Made by a program: the position numbers and the translations under genes. Below the pieces are notes generated by a model that searched no databases, had not been told where the DNA came from, and saw only the letters and a program-made list of their open reading frames with translations. A stretch of 43,097 bases of DNA from contig NZ_JAYEEQ010000025.1 of the NCBI RefSeq assembly GCF_034651555.1, forward strand, positions 1 to 43,097, in the 5' to 3' direction. Positions 25,855-33,075 of the stretch are shown one piece after another (position 1 is the stretch's first letter; the number at the start of each line of letters is the position of its first letter). The stretch comes from Aurantibrevibacter litoralis (GTDB lineage: Bacteria > Bacteroidota > Bacteroidia > Flavobacteriales > Flavobacteriaceae).

Positions 25855-25932
25855 AATTACTTTTTAAAATTAACCTATTAGTACAAAATCTTCCGCTTGG
25901 GAAGATGCCCCTAATTTTAACTAAAAGTAATT
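25855..25932 (+). ncRNA. Three-tier stem-loop leader just before the sigma gene start
   Basis: Nested inverted repeats fold into one long hairpin. The basal stem AATTACTTTT (25855-25864) pairs with AAAAGTAATT (25923-25932), 10 bp. The middle stem AAAATTA (25866-25872) pairs with TAATTTT (25912-25918). The apical stem ATCTTCC (25888-25894) pairs with GGAAGAT (25900-25906) with a 5-nt loop. The structure ends 3 nt before the ATG at 25936, so the ribosome landing zone would be inside the AT-rich basal stem. That suits translational control (temperature, ligand or ribosomal protein), though this is inferred. The second sigma gene lacks it. Confidence 0.55.
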
Positions 25933-25935
25933 GGT

Positions 25936-26517
25936 ATGGAACTACAAAACGACGATTCGGTCTTGGTAAAAGCGTATATTGGCGGTGATGAGAAAGCACT
26001 TGAAACACTAATAAATCGCCACAATCAACGTATTACAAGTTTTATTTATTCTAAAGTGTTGGACAAGGAAGTTACCGAGGATATCTTTCAGGACACCTTT
26101 ATGAAGGTAATAAAAACACTTAAAAAAGGAAGCTACAGTGAAGAAGGTAAATTCTTGCCCTGGGTGATGCGCATAGCGCATAATTTAATTATAGATCATT
26201 TCCGAAGGAACAAGCGTATGCCTATGCACCGAGGCACTGAAACCTTTAATATATTTTCGGTGTTGGGAGATGATAAATTAAATATGGAAAAGCAGCTCAT
26301 CAAAAATCAAATTGACAAGGATTTAGCGTTGATGATTCAGGTGCTGCCCGAAGATCAGCAAGAAGTTATTGTAATGCGGCTGTTTCAGGATATGAGTTTT
26401 AAAGAAATTTCTGAAAATACAGGTGTCAGTATTAATACAGCACTAGGGAGAATGCGCTACGCCTTAATTAACCTCCGCAAGATGGTAGATAAACATAATA
26501 TTGTTTTAACGAATTAA
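25936..26517 (+). CDS. RNA polymerase sigma factor, ECF-like two-domain (paralogue 1)
   Basis: This 193-aa sigma-70 family protein has only regions 2 and 4. Region 2 includes VTEDIFQDTFMKVIKTL and the promoter-melting/-10 segment FLPWVMRIAHNLIIDHFRRNKR. Region 4 has LPEDQQEVIVMRLFQDMSFKEI and the helix-turn-helix GVSINTALGRMRYALINLRK. It is about 84% identical by eye to the sigma factor at 27361. No membrane anti-sigma factor gene follows; instead a 47-aa protein gene begins 73 nt downstream, as it does for the paralogue. Its location between uvrA and nth/bcp suggests a link to DNA damage or oxidative stress (inference). A -7 box and a large leader hairpin precede it. Confidence 0.95.
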   Translation: MELQNDDSVLVKAYIGGDEKALETLINRHNQRITSFIYSKVLDKEVTEDIFQDTFMKVIKTLKKGSYSEEGKFLPWVMRIAHNLIIDHFRRNKRMPMHRGTETFNIFSVLGDDKLNMEKQLIKNQIDKDLALMIQVLPEDQQEVIVMRLFQDMSFKEISENTGVSINTALGRMRYALINLRKMVDKHNIVLTN

Positions 26518-26590
26518 TTGGTCATAGATCGGGTAAGATGCCATTTTTCCAATGAAGTGTCGTTCTTTAATAAAACAACACAGAAATAGT

Positions 26591-26734
26591 ATGGAAAAAA
26601 TTTACCCTAAAAAAGAAGATTATTGTGAAATCGTAAAAACAAGACCGGAAACTATTGCGTTTTTGTTGAACTATTCCAAGGCACTTCATATTGTTGATTA
26701 CGGTGATGTGCAATTCGAAAATACCCTGAACTAA
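26591..26734 (+). CDS. 47-aa conserved small protein downstream of sigma factor 1
   Basis: The ATG at 26591 was preferred over one at 26552 because the paralogue at 28013 starts at the equivalent point (both begin MEKIY). Shared features are a Pro-x-Thr-Ile, the central FLLNYSKA helix, I-V-x-Y and a C-terminal QFEN. It has no signal or membrane segment, so a small cytoplasmic protein is expected. Its constant place behind the sigma gene suggests a partner or modulator such as an anti-sigma or co-regulator. That role is inferred only from position; no domain is recognised. Confidence 0.75.
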   Translation: MEKIYPKKEDYCEIVKTRPETIAFLLNYSKALHIVDYGDVQFENTLN

Positions 26735-27360
26735 AGCGAGGAGTTCATTCTTACTTAAAATTAGTTTCCTTATGTATGGCAGGGGTATTTTTGCATATAA
26801 CCATTTTTTTTTGGGATGCCTGTAGTATACGATTTAACATACGGCATCAAGACCAACATATTTGTTGAATCAAAAAATCCGTTTTGTGAATAAAAAGCGA
26901 GCCCTTTCTGCATAGGGTACGCGTATACATTATTACGGACGAATTCGAATCCTTTCTTCTTTCTTTACCTTGCGTACCCCTTGCGCTATCGGCAAAATGT
27001 AGAATAACCTAATGCATTGCAACTAGTTACTCCATATTCAGGGCAAGTATACCGTATTCTTTTCGTATAATTCCCTTTTGCACAATACAAATACTGCAAA
27101 TTATCATCTGTTTTTAGGAAAAACTACATTCCGTTAGGTAATTTCAAGTTTGGCTAGGTACTACGCACAGTGCGCAACTCCTTTTTTTTAAATTTATTTT
27201 ATTCAAAAAGCGAATATTCGTGTTTCACATCATATTTGTGGTGTTTTACAACAATGTTTTTCCTACAGAACGCTCTTTAGCTACTTTTAAATCAGAATTA
27301 TAAAACGAAACCCATTTCGAAACGTAATTCAGCAGGAATTTAACCAAAAACAAAACCTTT
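26735..27360 (+). other. 626-bp spacer between the two sigma modules
   Basis: No gene was found on either strand. A short dyad CGCAC-A-GTGCG lies at 27164-27174. A near match to the -7 box (CATATTTG, 27231-27238, first base off consensus) could start the second module's transcript about 115 nt before its ATG. A small CGAAA/TTTCG hairpin follows near 27306. The rest is AT-rich with no recognisable remnant of the duplicated genes. Confidence 0.5.
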
Positions 27361-27942
27361 ATGGAACTACAAATTGATGATTCGGTATTAGTAAAAGACT
27401 ACATTAACGGAGAAGAGAAAGCACTGGAAATTCTCATTAACAGACACAACCAAAGAATCACTAGTTTTATTTATTCTAAGGTTTTGGACAGAGACGTTAC
27501 CGAAGATATTTTTCAGGATACTTTTATTAAAGTAATTCGTACCCTTAAAAAAGGAACCTATAGTGAGGAAGGCAAATTTTTACCCTGGGTGATGCGTATA
27601 GCCCACAATTTAATTATTGATCATTTTAGAAGGAATAAAAGAATGCCTATGTTTGAGGGTACAGACGATTTTAATATATTTTCTGTGATCAGCGATGACA
27701 AATTAAATGCCGAAAAGCAACTTATTAAAGATCAGATAGACAGTGATCTTACCTTACTAATAGAAGAACTTCCGGACGACCAAAAAGAAGTACTTTTAAT
27801 GCGTATCTATCAGGATATGAGCTTTAAAGAAATTTCAGAAAACACCGGAGTGAGCATCAATACGGCCTTAGGAAGAATGCGCTATGCCTTAATCAATCTT
27901 AGAAAAATAATAGACAAACACAATATTGTGTTAACCAATTAG
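27361..27942 (+). CDS. RNA polymerase sigma factor, ECF-like two-domain (paralogue 2)
   Basis: This 193-aa paralogue of the sigma factor at 25936 has the same length. The region 2 core (EGKFLPWVMRIAHNLIIDHF) and the region 4 helix-turn-helix (SFKEISENTGVSINTALGRM) are identical in both, so both should recognise the same or very similar promoters. Differences gather in the linker between regions 2 and 4 (around residues 98-140) and in the first 40 residues, where partner proteins usually bind. It is followed by its own 47-aa partner gene and then the convergent nth. Its leader lacks the large hairpin, so the two copies are probably controlled differently. Confidence 0.95.
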   Translation: MELQIDDSVLVKDYINGEEKALEILINRHNQRITSFIYSKVLDRDVTEDIFQDTFIKVIRTLKKGTYSEEGKFLPWVMRIAHNLIIDHFRRNKRMPMFEGTDDFNIFSVISDDKLNAEKQLIKDQIDSDLTLLIEELPDDQKEVLLMRIYQDMSFKEISENTGVSINTALGRMRYALINLRKIIDKHNIVLTN

Positions 27943-28012
27943 GAAAACCCAAAAAACATAAACAATATTTCCATTTCTATGGCGTTATTAGTTCATAACA
28001 ATGCTATATACT

Positions 28013-28156
28013 ATGGAAAAAATTTACTCACAACCGCAAAATGCATGCAAGCTGGCTAAAGCTTGCCCGCAAACCATTCAGTTTTTGTTAAATTATTCTA
28101 AGGCCATTCAAATTGTGAACTACAAGGAGATGCAATTTGAAAATGTCATGAACTAG
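28013..28156 (+). CDS. 47-aa conserved small protein downstream of sigma factor 2
   Basis: This short gene begins MEKIYSQPQNACKLAK and ends QFENVMN. It has exactly the length of its paralogue behind the first sigma gene and keeps FLLNYSKA, PQTI, IVNY and QFEN. It has two Cys residues (12 and 18), of which the first is shared with the paralogue. Preservation of frame and length while about 45% of residues changed indicates a real protein under selection. Its function is unknown; a sigma-factor partner is the best guess. The convergent nth gene ends 16 nt downstream. Confidence 0.75.
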   Translation: MEKIYSQPQNACKLAKACPQTIQFLLNYSKAIQIVNYKEMQFENVMN

Positions 28157-28172
28157 CACAAGCCTATTTTAG

Positions 28173-28835
28173 CTATTTGTTCCTATTTTTCTTATAATAG
28201 GCTTCCAAAACACTGCTTCGGCCAATGGTTTTGGTTATGATGTCTTTTTCCAAATCCCATCCTCTTGCCGGAGAATACTCACGTCCGTACCATATCATCT
28301 GTAAATGCAAATCATTCCATAATTCATTGGCAAACAATCTTTTAGCATCTTTTTCTGTTTGCACTACGTTTTTACCATTGCTAAATCCCCAACGATACAT
28401 AAGTCTGTGAATATGAGTGTCTACCGGAAATGCAGGGATGCCAAAAGCTTGTGAAACCACTACACTTGCTGTTTTATGTCCTACAGCAGGGAGTTCTTCT
28501 AAAAGTGCTATTTCTTGAGGCACTTTTCCGTTGTATTTTTCAATTAAAATTTTGGAAAGGCCATGAATTCCTTTAGATTTCATAGGAGAAAGTCCAACCG
28601 GTTTTATGATCTCTCGTATTTCTTCCACCGATAGTTTTACCATATCATACGGATTATCCGCATATTGAAATAACAATGGGGTAATTTTGTTCACGCGAAC
28701 GTCCGTACTTTGAGCCGACAGCAAAACCGCAATTAAAAGCGTGTAAGGGTCTTTATGATCTAAAGGAATCGGTATCGTGGGATATAATTTTTGAAGCGTA
28801 TTTATGGTAAATGTTACCTTTTCGGCTTTGGTCAT
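28173..28835 (-). CDS. nth: Endonuclease III-like DNA glycosylase without an Fe-S cluster site
   Basis: This 220-aa HhH-GPD glycosylase acts in base excision repair of oxidised pyrimidines. The helix-hairpin-helix reads LPAVGHKTASVVV with catalytic Lys121, and the catalytic Asp139 lies in PVDTHIHR. Typical endonuclease III ends with four Cys (C-x6-C-x2-C-x5-C) that hold a [4Fe-4S] cluster. Here the same place reads WYGREYSPARGWDLEKD, and the protein has no cysteine at all. Activity is likely since the catalytic pair is intact. It is divergent from bcp, with which it shares a 155-bp upstream region. Confidence 0.93.
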   Translation of the reverse strand: MTKAEKVTFTINTLQKLYPTIPIPLDHKDPYTLLIAVLLSAQSTDVRVNKITPLLFQYADNPYDMVKLSVEEIREIIKPVGLSPMKSKGIHGLSKILIEKYNGKVPQEIALLEELPAVGHKTASVVVSQAFGIPAFPVDTHIHRLMYRWGFSNGKNVVQTEKDAKRLFANELWNDLHLQMIWYGREYSPARGWDLEKDIITKTIGRSSVLEAYYKKNRNK

Positions 28836-28844
28836 TTGTTTTAT

Positions 28845-28875
28845 TTTTGATTCGATGCGTAGTTTAGTATCTTTG
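28845..28875 (+). promoter_or_regulatory. Promoter of bcp (TTG-N18-TATCTTTG)
   Basis: A TTG at 28847-28849 and a perfect -7 box TATCTTTG at 28868-28875 are spaced by 18 nt, within the 17-23 reported for flavobacterial promoters. Transcription would start near 28882 and give bcp a leader of about 110 nt. Confidence 0.6.
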
Positions 28876-28919
28876 AAAGGCTTTGAGTCTCATTAGTAAG
28901 AAAATCAAAAAAAGGAAAC

Positions 28920-28961
28920 CGATATTGTATGTAAAACATGGGGAGTTACATAGGAATATCG
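28920..28961 (+). promoter_or_regulatory. Long hairpin/dyad in the bcp leader
   Basis: CGATATT (28920-28926) pairs with AATATCG (28955-28961), and just inside TATGTAA (28928-28934) pairs with TTACATA (28946-28952). A G/GG internal bulge separates the stems and the loop is 11 nt. This gives 14 bp of pairing between the predicted promoter and the bcp start (30 nt further on). It can be an mRNA stem-loop or, as DNA, a regulator binding site. Confidence 0.5.
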
Positions 28962-28990
28962 TTAAAAAATAACTGCGAATTTAAGTAAAA

Positions 28991-29446
28991 ATGGCTATGA
29001 AAACATTACAAAAGGGGGATAAAGTACCCGAATTTTCTGCAAAAGATCAAGATGGGAGGGAGGTTCACTGGTCCGATTACCGTGGCAAAAAAGTGATTGT
29101 TTTTTTCTATCCCAGAGCCAGCACGCCAGGATGCACCGCTGAGGCTTGCAATCTTCGAGATCATTATGAAACCTTTATAGAACGCGGATACGCGTTATTG
29201 GGGGTAAGTGCAGACCCACAAAAAAAGCAATTAAATTTTAAGGAAAAATATAACCTTCCGTTTCCCTTAGTAGCCGATGAGGATCTTACGGTAATTAAAA
29301 CCTTCGGTGTCTGGGGGCCAAAAAAGTTTATGGGCAAAGAATTTGACGGTATACATAGAACTACATTTGTGATGGATGAAAACGGTGTAGTAACCGAAGT
29401 CATCTCTAAAGTGAATACTAAAGCGCATGCCGATCAGCTTTTATAA
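28991..29446 (+). CDS. bcp: Thiol peroxidase Bcp/PrxQ
   Basis: This 151-aa peroxiredoxin reduces hydrogen peroxide and organic peroxides using thioredoxin. The peroxidatic Cys48 is in ASTPGCTAEACNLRD, and the resolving Cys53 five residues later is the mark of the two-Cys PrxQ type. The conserved Arg lies in IHRTTFVMDENG. Length is normal. A second Met at codon 3 is an alternative start. Together with nth and the sigma modules it forms an oxidative-damage neighbourhood. It has a well-formed promoter and a leader hairpin. Confidence 0.96.
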   Translation: MAMKTLQKGDKVPEFSAKDQDGREVHWSDYRGKKVIVFFYPRASTPGCTAEACNLRDHYETFIERGYALLGVSADPQKKQLNFKEKYNLPFPLVADEDLTVIKTFGVWGPKKFMGKEFDGIHRTTFVMDENGVVTEVISKVNTKAHADQLL

Positions 29447-29500
29447 ACATAATTCGAGTACCGCCAGAAGAATAACAACATAGGAGGAGGTTATACTAAA

Positions 29501-29563
29501 GTGTACTGCGTCAAAAGAATACCATACTCGTTTGAACCCTTAATGCAGAAGTTTCGTCTATGA
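29501..29563 (+). CDS. Possible 20-codon leader ORF coupled to the response regulator
   Basis: A purine-rich GGAGGAGG (29483-29490), unusual in this group where such sites are weak, stands 10 nt before a GTG. The frame from it (VYCVKRIPYSFEPLMQKFRL) ends in a TGA that overlaps the ATG of the response regulator gene (ATGA). This arrangement could feed ribosomes to the regulator by coupling. It may also be chance. Confidence 0.3.
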   Translation: MYCVKRIPYSFEPLMQKFRL

Positions 29564-29994
29564 TTGATCATACCTTAAAATCTATATTTCTTGTAGATGA
29601 TGATGAAGTCGCTACCTTTTTAAACAAAATCCTTATCAAAAATCTTGGGTTAGCCGTTACGGTGCATACCGCCGGTGATGGAGCGGCTGCTATTGACCTC
29701 TTGGAGGAACGGAATTTAATCCAGAACACCGGATTTACCCCTTGTTTACTAATTTTAGATATCAATATGCCTAAGATGAACGGATGGCAGTTTTTGGAGG
29801 CTTTTGATAAACGGTATCCTAACGAAATAAAGACCAAGATAACCATCGTAATGATCACCGTAAGCGAAGATCAGCGAGACGTTATTAGAGCCTCTAACAA
29901 TTCCTTGGTATCAGATTATATTCAGAAACCCCTATCGGAAGATCGTTTGCAGGAGCTTGTGGCGACGTATTTTAGCACAAAAAAGTCAGAGTAG
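29560..29994 (+). CDS. Single-domain response regulator (CheY-like receiver)
   Basis: This 144-aa protein consists of one receiver domain without an output domain. The acidic pocket is DDD (13-15), the phospho-acceptor is Asp67 in LLILDINMPKMNG, the switch residue is in MITVSED, and the conserved Lys is in IQKPLS. It would act by protein-protein contact, in a phosphorelay or on a kinase. The partner histidine kinase is not in the window. The start codon overlaps the stop of a short upstream frame that has a strong ribosome site. Confidence 0.93.
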   Translation: MIDHTLKSIFLVDDDEVATFLNKILIKNLGLAVTVHTAGDGAAAIDLLEERNLIQNTGFTPCLLILDINMPKMNGWQFLEAFDKRYPNEIKTKITIVMITVSEDQRDVIRASNNSLVSDYIQKPLSEDRLQELVATYFSTKKSE

Positions 29995-30032
29995 CATTTG
30001 TGATTCGGAAATGAAGCCACCCTCGTAAACTA

Positions 30033-31490
30033 TTACGCTTCTTTTTCTACGTTACTCATTTTTGGCGCAAAAAGATTTTTCTTTTTGATGATGTCTGCCA
30101 CGCCTAAAGGTAATTCGTCTTCCCACCCTTCTTGTTTTGCACTTATTTTTTTCAAAACATCCCGCGAAAAAATATGTAAAATATCGGGGTCATAATCAAT
30201 GATATCTACCACTTTACCATTATATTTAAAAAACTTGTAAAGTTCTTTCATTCTGGGGTGTACCTTTACATTGTTGCTGGTCATTATTTGCCCTGTTTCC
30301 TCATTTTTCATAGGATAGAGGTACACTTTCAAATCTTTAAAGAACAATTTGCCAAAGGCTTCTAAAATACCACCACTTAAATGGCGGTAGTATTTTTCAT
30401 CAAACACATCAACTAAATTATTAACGCCCATGGTTAGTGCCATGCGCGCTTTTGTAAAATCACTATAATATTCTACAAGCTTATAATATTCCTGAAACTT
30501 AGAAATCATTACCGTATGACCCAAAGAGCATAAGAGTTCGGCTCTGTCCATAAAATCCTGTTCATCAATCTCACCGGATGCGCGCAGGTTGGACAGTGTA
30601 ATTTCAAAAATAACGATGGCATTGTCCTCTTCCACTGTTTGCTCCCGAATAAAAATGTCGTAAGATTTTTGCAACATGTCCATATTTACTTTGGTCACCG
30701 GCCTAAAACTTCCGCGAATCGTCAAAATATTTTTTTTGTACAAGACTGCGGCAGGTTGTAAATTGTTACCGTCCGATCCAAACATTACGGCATCGGTCAT
30801 GTCATTGCGTATGAGTTGTAGACTCATTAACCGGTTATCCACATCTTTAAAATGTGGTCCCGAAAAATTCACCATATCAATCTCCAAGGTATCCTTATCA
30901 ATATGGTCATATATATATTTCAGTAATTTTCTTGGGGTATCGTACTTATAAAAGGCTCCGTAAATGAGATTGACTCCCACAATGCCTAGGGTTTCCTGTT
31001 GTAGCCTAGCTTCATTTTGTTTAAATCGAATATGCAATACAATTTCGTCATACTCCTTCTGTTTCGGATCTAATTGATACCGAATTCCCAACCATCCATG
31101 TCCCTTATAACGTTTCGAAAAATCTATAGTGGCCACAGTATTAGCGTAGGAAAAAAAAAGTCGATCCGGATGCTGTTCTCGGCTTATCCGTTCTTCCATA
31201 TTCCGCATTTCATGAGAAAGCATTTTTTTTAGACGCGATTCTGTTACGTAGCGGCCATCTTCTTCTTCTCCATATATGGCATCACTAAAATCCTTGTCAT
31301 AAGCACTCATGGCCTTGGCAATGGTTCCTGATGCACCGCCGGCTTTAAAAAAATGAGCCGAAGTTTCTTGACCCGCGCCAATTTCGGAAAAGGTGCCGTA
31401 GATATCGGGGTTTAGATTGATTCTCAGGGCTTTCGACTTAATAGATGGAATGTTTTCAAAGGCGGTTTCCTTACTTACAAAAGAACTCAT
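30033..31490 (-). CDS. Conserved cytoplasmic protein of unknown function
   Basis: This protein has about 485 aa from the ATG at 31490; a longer frame from 31532 would run through the predicted promoter. It begins MSSFVSKETAFENIPSIKSK and has a strongly conserved-looking N-terminal block (LRINLNPDIYGTFSEIGAGQ, then FFKAGGASGTIAKAMSAYD). It has no signal or membrane helices. Similar proteins in the group have, as far as I recall, been labelled nicotinate-nucleotide adenylyltransferase, but no nucleotidyltransferase HxGH motif is visible, so that label should not be trusted. It is divergent from the MBL hydrolase gene with an 88-bp shared region. Confidence 0.75.
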   Translation of the reverse strand: MSSFVSKETAFENIPSIKSKALRINLNPDIYGTFSEIGAGQETSAHFFKAGGASGTIAKAMSAYDKDFSDAIYGEEEDGRYVTESRLKKMLSHEMRNMEERISREQHPDRLFFSYANTVATIDFSKRYKGHGWLGIRYQLDPKQKEYDEIVLHIRFKQNEARLQQETLGIVGVNLIYGAFYKYDTPRKLLKYIYDHIDKDTLEIDMVNFSGPHFKDVDNRLMSLQLIRNDMTDAVMFGSDGNNLQPAAVLYKKNILTIRGSFRPVTKVNMDMLQKSYDIFIREQTVEEDNAIVIFEITLSNLRASGEIDEQDFMDRAELLCSLGHTVMISKFQEYYKLVEYYSDFTKARMALTMGVNNLVDVFDEKYYRHLSGGILEAFGKLFFKDLKVYLYPMKNEETGQIMTSNNVKVHPRMKELYKFFKYNGKVVDIIDYDPDILHIFSRDVLKKISAKQEGWEDELPLGVADIIKKKNLFAPKMSNVEKEA

Positions 31491-31510
31491 GTAAATCAAT
31501 TTTTGAATAG

Positions 31511-31518
31511 CAAAGTTA
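31511..31518 (-). promoter_or_regulatory. -7 promoter box for the unknown 485-aa protein gene
   Basis: On the minus strand this reads TAACTTTG, a perfect TAnnTTTG match 20 nt upstream of the start at 31490. No TTG lies at the expected -33 distance. It supports the shorter start, since a start at 31532 would be upstream of it. Confidence 0.4.
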
Positions 31519-31552
31519 ACAACATTGGTCAATCTACTAAATAAATAAGTTA

Positions 31553-31560
31553 TAAATTTG
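31553..31560 (+). promoter_or_regulatory. -7 promoter box TAAATTTG for the MBL hydrolase gene
   Basis: This is a perfect TAnnTTTG match. A TTG lies 25 nt upstream (31525-31527), slightly far. The box covers the TTG at 31558, which could otherwise be taken as a start codon, so translation from 31579 is favoured, leaving a very short leader. Confidence 0.4.
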
Positions 31561-31578
31561 AATAAAATAGATGTTGCG

Positions 31579-32343
31579 TTGAAAATTACTTTTTTAGGAA
31601 CAGGTACGTCGCAAGGGATACCGGTAATTGGGAGTAGGCACCCTGTTTGTTTAAGTCAAGACCCCAAAGACAAGCGGCTTAGGGTATCTGTCATGATCTC
31701 TTGGGATACGTATACCTATGTCATAGATTGTGGCCCTGACTTTAGGCAACAAATGTTGACCCATGCCGTAGAAAAGATCAATGGCATTTTGTTTACCCAC
31801 GAACATGCAGATCATACGGCCGGAATTGACGATATACGGCCTTTTTTCTTTAGACAGGGCGATATCCCTATTTATGCTCATAAACGGGTAATAGACTCCC
31901 TAAAACACCGATTTGATTATATTTTTGCAGATGAAAATCGATATCCAGGTGCCCCGGCGGTACATGTAAATCTAGTGAAGAATAACGTTCCTTTTAAGGT
32001 AGGAAATCGAATGGCGATTCCTATTGAGGCTTTTCACAATAGGCTTCAGGTTTTTGGGTATCGCATCACAGATTTTGTATACCTCACCGATGTAAAGCGC
32101 ATGGCCACTGAGGAGATGAGCAAGCTAAAAGATGTTCGCGTATTAGTCATTAATGCGCTGCGAGAAGAACCCCATCATTCTCATTTTAATTTAAAGGAGG
32201 CCATAGAATTTATTGAGGCGGTGAAACCCACAAAGGCGTATCTTACCCATATTAGCCACGTTATGGGTTTTCATGAAGAGGTACAGAAAAAATTGCCTAA
32301 AAATGTGTATCTGGCATATGATAATCTAAGCGTTACCGTTTAG
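31579..32343 (+). CDS. MBL-fold metallo-hydrolase, PhnP/RNase Z-like
   Basis: This metallo-beta-lactamase fold hydrolase (254 aa from this start) has the metal motif HxHxDH as THEHADHTAGIDD, and later Asp and His ligands in YVIDCGPD and LTHISHVMG. The N-terminus KITFLGTGTSQGIPVIGSRH is typical of a PhnP-like group that cleaves cyclic or phosphodiester substrates. No ATG exists near the 5' end; the TTG at 31579 gives the usual start right before this strand, while the TTG at 31558 falls in the promoter box. The exact substrate is unknown. No phosphonate genes are nearby. Confidence 0.88.
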   Translation: MKITFLGTGTSQGIPVIGSRHPVCLSQDPKDKRLRVSVMISWDTYTYVIDCGPDFRQQMLTHAVEKINGILFTHEHADHTAGIDDIRPFFFRQGDIPIYAHKRVIDSLKHRFDYIFADENRYPGAPAVHVNLVKNNVPFKVGNRMAIPIEAFHNRLQVFGYRITDFVYLTDVKRMATEEMSKLKDVRVLVINALREEPHHSHFNLKEAIEFIEAVKPTKAYLTHISHVMGFHEEVQKKLPKNVYLAYDNLSVTV

Positions 32344-32380
32344 ACTATAGTGGTTTTAGCCCCGTTGTTCATTTTGACTT

Positions 32381-32427
32381 GATTTCTTCAATTTTTGCCA
32401 TGCCCTAAAGGGGAAATCGAAGAAATC
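32381..32427 (+). terminator. Inverted repeat after the MBL hydrolase gene
   Basis: GATTTCTTC (32381-32389) pairs perfectly with GAAGAAATC (32419-32427). The 29-nt loop contains a CCC-TAAA-GGG mini-hairpin, and a GAAG/CTTC hairpin overlaps the 3' arm. It begins 38 nt after the stop codon. No T-run follows, so termination is probable but not assured; a degenerate dispersed repeat is an alternative. Confidence 0.4.
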
Positions 32428-32580
32428 TTCGTTACTTCCTTCAGGATCGAGGCAAACAATGAAAATTTTAGTATCAAATAAGCACTAAATAATCAAAATG
32501 CACAACGCACCCAAGGACATAGTATTAATTTTGAAGGATAAACATCAAAAAAACGAAACGGAATATAATTTGTTATATAT

Positions 32581-33075
32581 ATGAAATCTAAAATCTACTT
32601 GTATCTTTTTATTTTTGCTGCATTAATAGCACTGTATCAATTTATCAGTACCCGAAAAATGCTGAATGTAACTAATGATAAGCTTGTAAAACAAGATCAG
32701 GCATTGGGAGAAATGAAGGATTCAATTCAAAAATTGCAGATAAAGTTGTTGGATATGAACTATTTTTCGTTGGAAAATAACGATGACGCTTTGGCGTATT
32801 ACGATCATTTAAACCTTTCGGATCCTGCACGGTATATAGCCGATAAGCTATTAGAGACCAATGAGCAAAAAGGAAGCAATCCTTTAGTACCCTATGAAGG
32901 TATGGAAGGCGATTTTAAAATCAATAAAATTAAAGTATTAAATCAAAAATGGATTTTAGCCGATTTCTCCGATGGTTCTTTTTGGGGCGAAGTATTTTTA
33001 AAGTATGAATTAAAGGATGATTTAGGGGTAGATTTTATACTATTAGACCATCTATTATATACTAGAAGCAATTAA
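32581..33075 (+). CDS. Membrane-anchored protein with coiled-coil, unknown function
   Basis: This 164-aa protein has an N-terminal membrane anchor (IYLYLFIFAALIALYQFI), a short coiled coil (about 30-60, LVKQDQALGEMKDSIQKLQ) and a soluble C-terminal domain with NDDALAYYDHLNLSDPARYI and KVLNQKWILADFSDGSFWGE. It is not assigned to a family. The stop codon overlaps that of the convergent esterase gene (TTAA at 33072-33075), so the two mRNAs are complementary at their 3' ends. A 28-codon upstream frame (32498-32584) ends on the start codon as ATGA. Confidence 0.75.
   Translation: MKSKIYLYLFIFAALIALYQFISTRKMLNVTNDKLVKQDQALGEMKDSIQKLQIKLLDMNYFSLENNDDALAYYDHLNLSDPARYIADKLLETNEQKGSNPLVPYEGMEGDFKINKIKVLNQKWILADFSDGSFWGEVFLKYELKDDLGVDFILLDHLLYTRSN

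Larger units (their letters stand above)
25936..28156 (+). repeat. Tandem duplication of a sigma factor + 47-aa protein module
   Basis: Module A (25936-26734) and module B (27361-28156) have the same two genes in the same order and with nearly the same spacing (73 and 70 nt). The sigma proteins differ at about 31 of 193 positions; the small proteins share about 26 of 47. The 5' leaders and the 626-bp gap between modules do not resemble each other, so the duplication is not recent. Confidence 0.85.

Noticed and set aside
25936..28156. Recent IS-mediated duplication of the sigma module
   Set aside because: No insertion sequence, target repeats or matching flanks were seen, and the copies have diverged substantially.
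32498..32584. 28-codon frame ending on the start of the 164-aa protein gene (ATGA)
   Set aside because: A TAATTTTG box (32526-32533) lies inside it and may be the promoter of the next gene; length is too short to support alone.
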